Assembly (NCBI RefSeq): GCF_003044185.1
Contig: NZ_PYYB01000001.1
Coordinates: 930,001-994,000 of the forward strand
From: Paraconexibacter algicola
GTDB lineage: Bacteria; Actinomycetota; Thermoleophilia; Solirubrobacterales; Solirubrobacteraceae
Direction of reading: 5' to 3'
DNA: 64,000 nt
The position numbers and the translations under genes were made by a program. Positions 53,885 through 63,573 of the stretch are shown here, one piece after another. Within the stretch, counting starts at the first letter, position 1. The number at the start of each line of letters is the position of its first letter. The notes beneath the pieces are model-generated. The model saw only the letters and a program-made list of their open reading frames with translations. It was not told where the DNA came from and ran no database searches.

Positions 53885-54727
53885 GTGCCGGCCCACCCCG
53901 CCCGCATCGCGCGCTCCCGCGCCTACCGCCTCTACACCCGCTTCCCGCCGGCGCTGCGCGCGCGCCTGGAGGCCGACGGCGCGACGGGCGTGCCCCTGGC
54001 GCTCGTGCAGCGGCTCGTCGACCGTGGACCGGTCGAGGTCGCGGCCGGCGCGGCCCGCGGCGTGCTGCTCGACCCGCGGGCATTCCCGCTCACCCACGTG
54101 CAGGCGCACGGGGCGGTGCGCGGGACGCTCGAGCCCGAGGTGCAGGAGGCGCTGCGGCGCACCGTCGCGCCCGGGGACGTCGTCTACGACATCGGGGCGA
54201 ACGTCGGCTTCTTCACGCTGCTGGCCGCCCGGCTCACCGGTCCCGGCGGGCACGTCGTGGCGTTCGAGCCGTCCCCGCCCGCGGTCGCCGGGCTGCGCGC
54301 GAACGTCGCGCTGAACGGGCTCGCCGTCACGGTGCGGGAGGCCGCGGTCGCGGCGACGCCCGGGCGGGCAAGGCTGCTGCAGGTCGGCGAGCACAGCTGG
54401 TCGCACCTCGAGGACCGTGGCCACCACCCCGGCACGACCGCGGTCGTCGAGGTCGAGGTCACGACCGTCGACGCGGAGGTCGCCGCCGGCCGGCCCGTCC
54501 CCGCGGTGGTGAAGCTCGACGTCGAGGGGTCGGAGGTCGCGGCGCTCCAGGGGATGGCGCGGACGCTCGCCGAGCACCGCCCCGCGCTCGTGATCGAGCT
54601 GCACGGCACCAACCACGAGGTGCTGGACGTCCTCGACGACGCCGGCTACCGCGCCGAGAACCTCGAGGGCCCGCAGCCGCTGCGCGACGCGGGCCCGGTC
54701 CACCTGCTCGCGCGCCCCGCGCGCTGA
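53885..54727 (+). CDS. FkbM-family methyltransferase
   Basis: 280 residues from GTG. The SAM-binding motif VVYDIGANVGFFTLLAAR (about residues 99-116) and FEPSPPAVAGLRANVALNG (about 126-144) are clear, followed by VVKLDVEGSEVAALQG (about 208-223), all in FkbM order. FkbM enzymes O-methylate sugars or other hydroxyls. The GTG at 53885 is preferred to 53819 because the earlier one lies inside the inverted repeat and because GAGCAT ends 7 bases before 53885. No sugar pathway genes are adjacent, so the target is unknown. Confidence 0.85.
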   Translation: MPAHPARIARSRAYRLYTRFPPALRARLEADGATGVPLALVQRLVDRGPVEVAAGAARGVLLDPRAFPLTHVQAHGAVRGTLEPEVQEALRRTVAPGDVVYDIGANVGFFTLLAARLTGPGGHVVAFEPSPPAVAGLRANVALNGLAVTVREAAVAATPGRARLLQVGEHSWSHLEDRGHHPGTTAVVEVEVTTVDAEVAAGRPVPAVVKLDVEGSEVAALQGMARTLAEHRPALVIELHGTNHEVLDVLDDAGYRAENLEGPQPLRDAGPVHLLARPAR

Positions 54728-54740
54728 GCGCCGGCCCGCG

Positions 54741-56129
54741 TCAGTCCCGCGCGGGGTTCTGCACGCCGCCCGGCCCGGCCTCCAGCAGCGCGACGCACTC
54801 GATGTGCGGCGTCTGCGGGAACATGTCGACCGGCCGCACCCGGCGCAGCACGTAGCCGGCCTCGACGAGCTGGGCCGCGTTGGGGGCGAGCGTCGTCGGG
54901 TTGCAGCTGACGTAGACGATCCGCTTCGGCGCGGTCTCGACGATCCGCCGCACGACCTTCTGCGACAGGCCGGCGCGCGGCGGGTCGACCACGACGAGCT
55001 CCGGCTTCTTCGCCTTCTCCGCCAGCTCGCGGAGCGCGAGCCGCACGTCCCCGGCGAAGAACTGCGCGTTGGAGACCTCGTTGGCGCGCGCGTTGGCGAT
55101 CGCGTCCTCGATCGCCTGCTCGATGATCTCCAGGCCCCAGACCTCGCCCGCGCGCTGCGACAGCACCAGCCCGATCGTCCCGATGCCGCAGAACAGGTCG
55201 TAGACGCGCTCCCAGCCCTTCAGGCCCGCGTACTCGGCGGCGACCGCGTAGAGCTTCTCGGCCATCTCGGTGTTCGTCTGGAAGAACGCCTCGGCGCTGA
55301 TCGAGAACGTCAGGCCGCTGAGCTCCTCCTCGATCGCGGGGCGGCCCGCGACGAGCTCGGAGAAGCCGCCCTGCGTCGTCTCGCCCGTCCCGTCGACCTG
55401 CGTCCAGACGAGCGAGTCGCACGGCACCGCCGCCTCCAGCGACGCGCTGTCGAGCTCCCCGGGGGAGGTGACGAGGCGGACCTGCAGCTGCCCGGTGCGA
55501 CGGCCCTCGCGGATCACGAGGTTGCGCAGGAACCCGAGCGTCGAGCGGCGGTCGTAGGCGGTCAGGCCCTCCGCCCGCGCCCAGGCGAGCACCTGCTCGC
55601 GCGCGGCGTTCGCGCGCGCCGAGCCGAGCTTCGACTCGCCGTCGACGATCGTCTCCCACGAGCCGGGGGCGTGGAAGCCGCAGACGAGCCCGCCCGGGGC
55701 GGTCGCGTCGACGCCGAACGAGTACTCGAGCTTGTTGCGGTAGCCCCACTGCTCGACCGCCGGGACGATCTCCTCCATCTCGAAGCCGTCGAGCTTGCCG
55801 ATGCGCCGCAGAGCGTCCTCGACGTGCTCCTGCTTGTGCGCGAGCTGGACCGCGTAGGGCATGACCTGCCAGGCGGCGCCCGGGTGGTGGGCGACCGGCT
55901 CGATGCGGTCGGGGCCCGGCTCGAGGATCTCGAGCGTGCGCGCCTCCGCGTACCTGCGGTTGCGCTTCGTGACGACGGCGCGGACCCGGTCGCCCGGGAT
56001 CGCGCCCTGGACGAAGACGACGTAGCCGCCACCGTGGCGCGCGACGCCGTTGCCGCCGTGGGCGAGCCGGTCGATCGTGAGCTCGAGCTCCTCCCCGGTC
56101 TGGGGGCGGGATGCGGCGGGGGCGTCCAT
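54741..56129 (-). CDS. RumA/TrmA-type RNA (uracil-C5) methyltransferase
   Basis: 462 residues. TRAM domain at the N-terminus (LTIDRLAHGGNGVARHGGGYVVFV, about residues 16-40), then the central domain and a SAM-binding fold with AFFQTNTEMAEKLY, VYDLFCGIGTIGLVL, VVVDPPRAGLS and the catalytic-cysteine motif YVSCNPTTLAPN. It methylates U in rRNA or tRNA. The Fe-S cluster cysteines seen in RumA (C-x5-CGGC-x2-Q region) are replaced here by HHPGAAWQVMPY, so it should lack the cluster. It is divergent from the peptidase gene; CATCCT ends 7 bases before the ATG. Confidence 0.9.
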   Translation of the reverse strand: MDAPAASRPQTGEELELTIDRLAHGGNGVARHGGGYVVFVQGAIPGDRVRAVVTKRNRRYAEARTLEILEPGPDRIEPVAHHPGAAWQVMPYAVQLAHKQEHVEDALRRIGKLDGFEMEEIVPAVEQWGYRNKLEYSFGVDATAPGGLVCGFHAPGSWETIVDGESKLGSARANAAREQVLAWARAEGLTAYDRRSTLGFLRNLVIREGRRTGQLQVRLVTSPGELDSASLEAAVPCDSLVWTQVDGTGETTQGGFSELVAGRPAIEEELSGLTFSISAEAFFQTNTEMAEKLYAVAAEYAGLKGWERVYDLFCGIGTIGLVLSQRAGEVWGLEIIEQAIEDAIANARANEVSNAQFFAGDVRLALRELAEKAKKPELVVVDPPRAGLSQKVVRRIVETAPKRIVYVSCNPTTLAPNAAQLVEAGYVLRRVRPVDMFPQTPHIECVALLEAGPGGVQNPARD

Positions 56130-56150
56130 GGCTGTCAGGATGGCAGCCCG

Positions 56151-57332
56151 ATGGAGATGAGCGCCTACCGGGCCCGCGCCCAGGAGTACGCGACCGCCCT
56201 GGGCGGCGCGCACCACCGCCACTACGCGGGCGTCGACCCGACCTGGGAGCCGACGGCGATCCACGCCGCGTTCGCCGACGTGATGGCCGACGAGGCGATC
56301 GACCACCTCGCGGACCTCGCGCAGAACGGGAACGCCGGCGCGCGGCTGCTGTGGGGCTTCGCGGTCCGCAGTCGCCTGCGTGCGGTCGCCGCCCCGCACG
56401 ACGCGCAGCGCGCCCGGCTCGAGGGCGCCAGCGGCCTCGCCGCGCTGACCGAGGAGCTCGCGGTCGAGCCGTCCCCGCTGCGCCGCCACGAGCTGGAGGA
56501 GGCGCGGATGACGATCGTCGCCGAGCAGCTGTCCGCCCCGGCCGCGGCGGCGCTGGACGCGGTGCGGCGGGAGATCCGGGCGCTCGGCTGGCCGTCGGCG
56601 CGCGCGCTGTGGACGGCGATGACGAAGGTCGACCTCGGGGCGCTCGGCCGTCACGCCGAGACGCTGCTGCGCGAGGAGTCCGCCCCCACCCTCGACGGGG
56701 CGCTGACGCGCGCCGACGGCCCCGCCTGGCACCGCGCCGCGTGGGCGGACCACCACTTCCCGGCGGACGGGCAGCTGGCGCTGCTGCACGACGCGCTGCG
56801 CCAGGCGGGTGCGGACCCGGACGCGCCGGGCTTCGCGATCGACGCGGAGCCGCGACCGGGCAAGTCGCCGCGCGCGTTCTGCGCCGCCGTGACGGTGCCG
56901 GGCGACGTCCATCTCGTCGTGCGCCCGGGCGCGGGGGTCGGCGCGGCGGAGTCGCTGTTCCACGAGGCGGGCCACGCGCTGCTGCTCGTCTCCCGTGATC
57001 CGTCGTGGCGCTTCGAGGAGCGTCACCTGCTCCCCGCCCACCTCGGCGAGGCGGCCGCGTTCGCGTTCGAGGCCCGGCTGCCGGACTTCGGCGACGAGCG
57101 GCTGCGCGAGCACCTGCGGCTACGCCGCATCCTGCGCCGCCGCCGTCAGGCCGCGCGGCTGCTGCACGAGCTCGACCTGCTCGACCGCGGCCCGGTGAAG
57201 GAGCTGCGCGAGCGGTACGCGCAGCGGATGGCGACGGCGACCGGCCTGGACTGGCCGGGCGCGCCGTGGCTCGTGGACGCCGACCCGCTGCTCACCGCCG
57301 CGGACTACGTCCGCGCCGAGCAGCTGCTCTGA
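56151..57332 (+). CDS. M3-like zinc metallopeptidase, short form
   Basis: 393 residues. The zinc motif HEAGHALL is at residues 271-278, followed by LGEAAAFAFEARLPDF, which gives the third ligand (Glu) at the expected distance. The surrounding sequence resembles oligopeptidases of the M3 (thimet/oligoendopeptidase F) group, but these are usually about 600 residues, so this is a short form with about 200 fewer N-terminal residues. The N-terminal part is helical (AAFADVMADEAIDHLADL). CAGGAT lies 9 bases before the ATG. Substrate unknown. An ATG two codons later (56157) is also possible. Confidence 0.8.
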   Translation: MEMSAYRARAQEYATALGGAHHRHYAGVDPTWEPTAIHAAFADVMADEAIDHLADLAQNGNAGARLLWGFAVRSRLRAVAAPHDAQRARLEGASGLAALTEELAVEPSPLRRHELEEARMTIVAEQLSAPAAAALDAVRREIRALGWPSARALWTAMTKVDLGALGRHAETLLREESAPTLDGALTRADGPAWHRAAWADHHFPADGQLALLHDALRQAGADPDAPGFAIDAEPRPGKSPRAFCAAVTVPGDVHLVVRPGAGVGAAESLFHEAGHALLLVSRDPSWRFEERHLLPAHLGEAAAFAFEARLPDFGDERLREHLRLRRILRRRRQAARLLHELDLLDRGPVKELRERYAQRMATATGLDWPGAPWLVDADPLLTAADYVRAEQLL

Positions 57333-57335
57333 CCG

Positions 57336-57983
57336 TCAGGCGAGCTTCTTGTCGACCGCGCCGAGGACCGACTTGCGGTTCGCGTTGCGGGTCTCGTACT
57401 CGCGGACCTTCCGCAGGTCGGAGGCGTCGAGCTCCCCGAGGCGCGAGACGATCTGGGCGGCCGTCAGGTCGTCGTAGCCCTCGATCGGGAACGCGCCGCC
57501 GGGCGCCGGGAGCTTCGCCGCGCGGCGCACGCGGTCGGCGCCGCGCAGCGCCCGGTCGGAGCTCTTGACCGCGGTGTCGCGCACCTTGCGGGCGGCGTCG
57601 TCGAGGTCGGTGCGGCCTTTGTCGAGCAGGCCCTCGACCTCGGCGATCAGGTCGTGCGCCTGCTGGCGGCCGGTCGAGACGAGGCCCTGGACGAGCTGCT
57701 CGGCGTCGTCGCGGGTGAGCCGTCCGCGCGAGACCGCGTCGTCCATCGCCTCCTGCACGCGCTGGGCGGTGAGGACCACGCCACCGGCGAGGAGGTCGCG
57801 CAGCTGCGAGATGTTCGAGCGCAGCGCCTCGTCGCGCAGCGCCGCCGCCTCGTCGTCGCCGGGGGCCGCCTGGGCGACCGGTCGGCGGACGACCGCGGGG
57901 GCCGCGTCGTCGGTTCCCGTGCCGTCCGTCGACGCCCCGGAGGTGCGGCGCGTCGTTCCCTCGGACTGCTTGGGCTGCGGCAT
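57336..57983 (-). CDS. Coiled-coil protein, phasin-like, with C-terminal helical domain
   Basis: 215 residues. A disordered Ser/Thr/Asp N-terminus (about 1-45), a central helical region with regular heptads (SQLRDLLAGGVVLTAQRVQEAMDDAV, then LIAEVEGLLDKGRTDLDDAARKVR; about 58-140), and a C-terminal segment (GYDDLTAAQIVSRLGELDASDLRKVR, then YETRNANRKSVLGAVDKKL, about 165-213). The C-terminal motif recurs in actinobacterial small helical proteins and in lipid-droplet or phasin-like proteins. Function unknown. It converges on the peptidase (3-base gap) and follows argF by 10 bases on the same strand. Confidence 0.7.
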   Translation of the reverse strand: MPQPKQSEGTTRRTSGASTDGTGTDDAAPAVVRRPVAQAAPGDDEAAALRDEALRSNISQLRDLLAGGVVLTAQRVQEAMDDAVSRGRLTRDDAEQLVQGLVSTGRQQAHDLIAEVEGLLDKGRTDLDDAARKVRDTAVKSSDRALRGADRVRRAAKLPAPGGAFPIEGYDDLTAAQIVSRLGELDASDLRKVREYETRNANRKSVLGAVDKKLA

Positions 57984-57993
57984 GTGCCTGATG

Positions 57994-58875
57994 CTACGCG
58001 ACCGGCGCGAGCAGGAGCTCGAGCAGCGCCTTCTGCGCGTGACGGCGGTTCTCGGCCTGGTCCCAGATGCGCTGACGGTCGCCGTAGAGCACCTCGGCGG
58101 TGATCTCCTCGCCCGGGTGGGCGGGCAGGCAGTGCAGCGCAACTGCGTCGGGTGCCGCGAGATCGAGCAGCTCGTCATCGATCCGGTACGGGGTCAGGGC
58201 GGCGCGGCGGGCGTCCGCGGTCTCCTCGTCGCCCATGCTCACCCACACGTCCGCGTAGATCGCGTGCGCGCCCGCGACCGCCTCGGCCGGGTCGCTCGTC
58301 AGCAGCGCGCCGGTGCCCTCCTCCAGCTGGTAGCCGTCCGGCGCGGCGACCGCGACCTCGACGCCCGCCAGGCCGCCGAGCAGCGCCAGCGAGCGCGCCA
58401 CGTTGTTGCCGTCGCCGACGTACGCGAGCTTCAGGCCGCGGACGTCGCCGAACGTCTCCTTCAGCGTCAGCAGGTCGGCGAGCGCCTGGCACGGGTGGTG
58501 GCCCGCGGTGAGCATGTTGAAGACCGTGATGTCGCCCTCCGCCGCGAGCTCCTCGAGCATCGCGTCCGGGCCGGTGCGCACGCCGACCGCCTGCACGTGC
58601 CGGCTGAGGATCCGCGCCGTGTCCTTCACCGACTCGCCGCGCGAGAGCTGCAGGTCCTCGGCGCGCAGGAGCATCGGGTGACCGCCGAGCTCGACGATCC
58701 CCGCCTCGAAGCTCAGGCGCGTGCGTGTCGACGGCTTCTGGAAGATCAGCGCCACGACCTTCTCGCGCAGCGCGTCGGAGGAGTACGGCGCGGCCTTCAG
58801 CGCGACGGCGCGGTCCAGGAGGGCGTGCAGCTCGTCGGCGCTCAGCTCGAGCCCGGTCAGGAGATGGCGGGGCAT
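57994..58875 (-). CDS. argF: Ornithine carbamoyltransferase
   Basis: 293 residues, slightly short for the family. ArgF makes citrulline from ornithine and carbamoyl phosphate. Present are KPSTRTRLSFE (carbamoyl-phosphate loop, about residue 47), HHPCQALADLLT (about 125-136), DVWVSMGDEE, and the ornithine-binding HCLPAHPGEEI motif with the catalytic Cys. No other arginine gene is nearby, which is unusual. The ATG at 58875 is the family N-terminus (RHLLTGLELS). Divergent from the EEP gene; TATCCT lies 10 bases before the ATG on the minus strand. Confidence 0.95.
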   Translation of the reverse strand: MPRHLLTGLELSADELHALLDRAVALKAAPYSSDALREKVVALIFQKPSTRTRLSFEAGIVELGGHPMLLRAEDLQLSRGESVKDTARILSRHVQAVGVRTGPDAMLEELAAEGDITVFNMLTAGHHPCQALADLLTLKETFGDVRGLKLAYVGDGNNVARSLALLGGLAGVEVAVAAPDGYQLEEGTGALLTSDPAEAVAGAHAIYADVWVSMGDEETADARRAALTPYRIDDELLDLAAPDAVALHCLPAHPGEEITAEVLYGDRQRIWDQAENRRHAQKALLELLLAPVA

Positions 58876-58896
58876 GGGCTGCGGAAGGATACGGGG

Positions 58897-59679
58897 GTGC
58901 GCGTCCTGAGCTGGAACCTCTTCCACGGCCGATCGCTCCCGGAGACCGAGCGGTCGCTGCTGCCCGAGTTCTCCGCCGCCCTCGCGGCGTGGCCGTGGGA
59001 CGTCGCCCTGCTACAGGAGGTCCCCCCGTGGTGGGGGCCGCCGCTCGCCCGCGCGACGGGAGCACCGTGGGCACGCACGGCGCTCACCTCGCGCAACCAG
59101 CTGCTGTGCCTGCGCCGCGCGGTCGCGTCGCGCCGGCCGGGGCTGCTGGGCTCGTGGGGCGGCGGCGCGAACGTCATCCTCGTGCGCGCGTCGGCGGGCG
59201 TCGTGACCGACCACCGCCGGGTGCGCCTGACGCGCACGCCCGAGCGGCGCGTGGCGCACGCGGTCGCGCTGGCCGGCAGCCCGCTCGCCCCCGAGGGCGT
59301 CCTGTGGGTCGGCAACCTGCACGCCTCCCAGGCCGACCCGCTCGAGCGCGCCCGGGCCGACGGGGCGCGCGCGGAGCGGTGGCTGCTCGGCCTGCCGGGC
59401 GCCGGGCCCGCGGTCGTGCTCGGCGGCGACTTCAACGACCGCGAGCCGCCGCCCGGGCGACCGCTGCGCCCGGTCGCCTCGCGGAGTGTCGACCACGTCC
59501 AGGTGGGGGCGGCGCTGACCGCGGCGGCGGGCGCCGCGACGCTGCTGCGGCGCGCCCGCGAGGTCGACGGCGAGATGCGCCGGCTCAGCGACCACCCGCC
59601 GCTGAGCGTGGAGCTGCGCCGCGCCGAAGCAGGGAAACCGGTGTCCGAGGGTGAACCGGATGACACGCTGCGCCCGTAG
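58897..59679 (+). CDS. Endonuclease/exonuclease/phosphatase (EEP) family protein
   Basis: 260 residues from GTG. The EEP fold is marked by VLSWNLFHG (residues 3-11), the metal-binding VALLQEVPPWW (about 39-49), WVGNLHASQ, LGGDFNDREPP (about 184-194) and the C-terminal SDHPPLSVEL with catalytic Asp-His. Family members cleave phosphodiester bonds in DNA, lipids or sugar phosphates. It lacks a signal peptide and is probably cytoplasmic. Start: AAGGAT ends 6 bases upstream, and the 21 bases shared with argF leave no room for a longer promoter. Confidence 0.87.
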   Translation: MRVLSWNLFHGRSLPETERSLLPEFSAALAAWPWDVALLQEVPPWWGPPLARATGAPWARTALTSRNQLLCLRRAVASRRPGLLGSWGGGANVILVRASAGVVTDHRRVRLTRTPERRVAHAVALAGSPLAPEGVLWVGNLHASQADPLERARADGARAERWLLGLPGAGPAVVLGGDFNDREPPPGRPLRPVASRSVDHVQVGAALTAAAGAATLLRRAREVDGEMRRLSDHPPLSVELRRAEAGKPVSEGEPDDTLRP

Positions 59680-59715
59680 GAGCAGTCGCCCCTCCCCACA
59701 GGAGAACCACACCAC

Positions 59716-60111
59716 ATGCGCAAGACCGCCGTCGCCCTCTCCCTCCTCGCCCTCGCCGGGTTCGCCGGCTGCGGCGACGACGACGAGGACACCACGAGCA
59801 ACGCCCCTGCCGAGACCACGACCAGCCAGACCGGCGCCGCCCCGGCCCCCGAGGCCGCCCCGGGCGAGGTCATCATGAAGGGGATCCGCTTCCAGCCCGC
59901 CGAGATCACCGTGAAGGTCGGCGACACCGTCACCTGGAAGAACGAGGATCCCGTCGACCACAACGCCGTCGACGAGGACGGTGGCCAGTTCAAGTCCGAG
60001 CTGTTCGGCGAGGGCAAGACCTACGAGTTCAAGACCACGAAGGCCGGGGTCATCAACTACGTCTGCACCGTGCACCCGGGCATGACGGGGAAGATCACCG
60101 TCACCGAGTAG
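59716..60111 (+). CDS. Cupredoxin (plastocyanin/azurin-like) lipoprotein
   Basis: 131 residues. Lipobox LAGFAGC (about residues 13-19) for a lipidated surface protein, an acidic Thr/Pro/Ala linker (about 20-50), then a small blue-copper domain with PAEITVKVGDTVTWKNEDPVDHNAV and VINYVCTVHPGMTG. The ligands His (DHN), Cys, His and Met are all present in order, so a type 1 copper centre is expected, acting in electron transfer outside the membrane. AGGAGA lies 11 bases upstream of the ATG as ribosome-binding site. The neighbouring genes do not show its partner. Confidence 0.93.
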   Translation: MRKTAVALSLLALAGFAGCGDDDEDTTSNAPAETTTSQTGAAPAPEAAPGEVIMKGIRFQPAEITVKVGDTVTWKNEDPVDHNAVDEDGGQFKSELFGEGKTYEFKTTKAGVINYVCTVHPGMTGKITVTE

Positions 60112-60134
60112 CGCGTCCGGGACGGGGGCCGCGA

Positions 60135-61621
<1,487 letters not shown>

Positions 61622-61625
<4 letters not shown>

Positions 61626-62770
61626 GCGGCGACGCTCGCCGGGTCGAACCGCTCGGGGGCGACGGCGGGACCGGCGGCCGGATCGGTGGCGCCGCGCAGG
61701 CCGGCGGCGACGACGTCCGCGGTGACGGGCGCGAGGAGCACCCCGCCGCGGTGGTGCCCGGTGGCGAGGTGCAGGCCCGGCGCGTGCGGGTGGGCGCCGA
61801 GCAGCGGCGTGTTGTCCGGGGTGCCGGGGCGCAGGCCGGCGACGGTCTCGGCGACCGCCAGCTCGAGGCCGCCGGGCACGACCTCGTGGAGGTCGCGCAG
61901 CAGCTCGTGGAGGCCGAGCGCGGTGACCTGCGTGTCGAAGCCCTGCTCCTCCATCGTCGCGCCGAGGATGACGGTGCCGTCCTCGCGCGGGACGAGGTAG
62001 CCGCTGTCGAACCGCACGACGCGCTGCAGCAGCGGCGGCTCGCCCGCGCGCGCCGGGTGCAGGCGCAGCAGCTGTCCCTTGACCGGCCGGACGGGCACGC
62101 GCACGCCGTGGTCGCGCAGCGGCGCGGCGGCGGCCGCCGACCAGGCGCCGGCGGCGAGCACCGTCGCGCCCGCGCGCACCTCCCCGACCCCGGTGACCGC
62201 GGCGCCGTCGGTGCGCAGGACGAGGTCGCCGGCGTGCTCGCGCAGCTCGACGGCCGGGTGCGCGCGCAGGGCGGCGAGCAGCGCCGCGACGACCGCGCGC
62301 GGGTCGACGACGTGGTCGTCGGGCGCGTGCAGCGCGCCGCGGATCGTCGGTGCGAGCGCGGGTTCCATGCGGCGGGCCTGGGAGGGCAGCAGCGACGCGA
62401 CGGGCGCGCCGAGCTCGGCGCGGATCGCGGCCTCGCGGACGTTGGCCTCCGCCGCGTCGCGGTCGCGCGCCACGACGAGCGTGCCGGTCTCGCGGTAGCC
62501 GACGTCGACGCCGGTGGCGTCCTGCAGCTCGCGGGCGAACGCGGGCCAGCGGCGTGCCGAGTCCAGCCCGAGGGCGAGCAGCGCGCGCTCCCCGGCGTCC
62601 GCCTCGGCGACCGGGGCGAGCATGCCCGCGGCGACGTGGCTCGCGGCCGCGCCGGCGGCGCCGCGCTCGAGCACGACGACCCGCGCCCCGTCGCGGGCGG
62701 CACGCCAGGCGACCGCCAGACCGGCGACGCCGGCGCCGAGCACCGCGACATCAGGGAGGGGCGAGGACAC
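61622..62770 (-). CDS. thiO: Glycine oxidase ThiO
   Basis: 382 residues from GTG. The FAD-binding motif DVAVLGAGVAGLAVAWRAA (about residues 7-25) opens the protein, and the DAO fold follows with AASHVAAGMLAPV (about 41-53), VLAAGAWSA and the C-terminal LHLATGHHRGGVLLAPVTA. ThiO oxidises glycine to dehydroglycine for ThiG. It leads the thiO-thiS-thiG operon. The GTG start lies at the FAD motif; earlier starts would add an Arg-rich tail read from the thiE promoter region. Divergent from thiE. Confidence 0.93.
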
Positions 62771-62883
62771 GCCCGTCCATCGTAGCCCGCGCCCCCGCCC
62801 GGCCCGGGGACCGCGACCGGCGCCGACGGCGGCACGGCCGGGCATCGCGCGGGGCCGCAGCCACGTACCCTGGGAGATCGCCG

Positions 62884-63573
62884 ATGGCCGAGCTGTCCCG
62901 CACCGAACGCCTCGCGCGCCTGGACCGGGCGCGGCTCTATCTCGTCACCGACGCCGAGCCCGGCGCAGGACCGCTCGCCGACGTCCTCGTGCGTGCGCTG
63001 CACGGCGGGGTCGACATCGTGCAGCTGCGGATGAAGGACGCCGACGACGACGCGATCCGCGCCGCCGCGCAGGTCGTGCGGCGGGTCGTGCACGAGCACC
63101 GGGCGCTGTTCGTGCTCAACGACCGGCCGGACCTCGCCAAGGAGGTCGGGGCCGACGGCGTGCACGTCGGCCAGGACGACCACTCCGTGGAGCAGGCGCG
63201 CGCGCTCGCCGGCCCGTCGCTGCTCGTCGGGCTGTCGACGCACGCGCCCGACGACCTCGACGGCGCCTGGCTGGACCGCGCCGACTACGCGGGCGTCGGA
63301 CCGGTCCACGCCACGCCGACGAAGCCCGGGCGGCCCGCCGCGGGCCTCAAGTACGTGCGCCACGCGGCCGCGTCGGCGGCGACGCTCCCCTGGTTCGCGA
63401 TCGGCGGCATCGACACGACGAACGTCGCCGCCGTGCGCGCGGCGGGCGCGACCCGCATCGCGGTCGTCCGCGCGATCGCCGACGCGCCCGACCTGGACGC
63501 GTGCGGTGCCGCCGCACGCGCGCTGCGCGCCGCCATCACCCAGACGCAGGAGGACCCCGTTGGGACGCCGTAG
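62884..63573 (+). CDS. thiE: Thiamine-phosphate synthase
   Basis: 229 residues. ThiE joins the thiazole and pyrimidine moieties to make thiamine phosphate. Visible are [12 protein letters not shown] (about residues 17-28), [13 protein letters not shown] (about 43-55), [23 protein letters not shown] (about 76-98), [11 protein letters not shown] (about 138-148) and [11 protein letters not shown] (about 176-186), all matching the family, although QLR in place of the usual QLRxK is kept. It is divergent from thiO; no TPP riboswitch is seen in the 113-base gap. TACCCT lies 12 bases before the ATG. The end overlaps the next gene by 14 bases. Confidence 0.95.
   Translation: MAELSRTERLARLDRARLYLVTDAEPGAGPLADVLVRALHGGVDIVQLRMKDADDDAIRAAAQVVRRVVHEHRALFVLNDRPDLAKEVGADGVHVGQDDHSVEQARALAGPSLLVGLSTHAPDDLDGAWLDRADYAGVGPVHATPTKPGRPAAGLKYVRHAAASAATLPWFAIGGIDTTNVAAVRAAGATRIAVVRAIADAPDLDACGAAARALRAAITQTQEDPVGTP

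Noticed and set aside
62771-62883. TPP riboswitch before thiE or thiO
   Set aside because: The conserved CUGAGA and ACC-GAUGAACCUGAUC-type blocks are not present on either strand of the gap.
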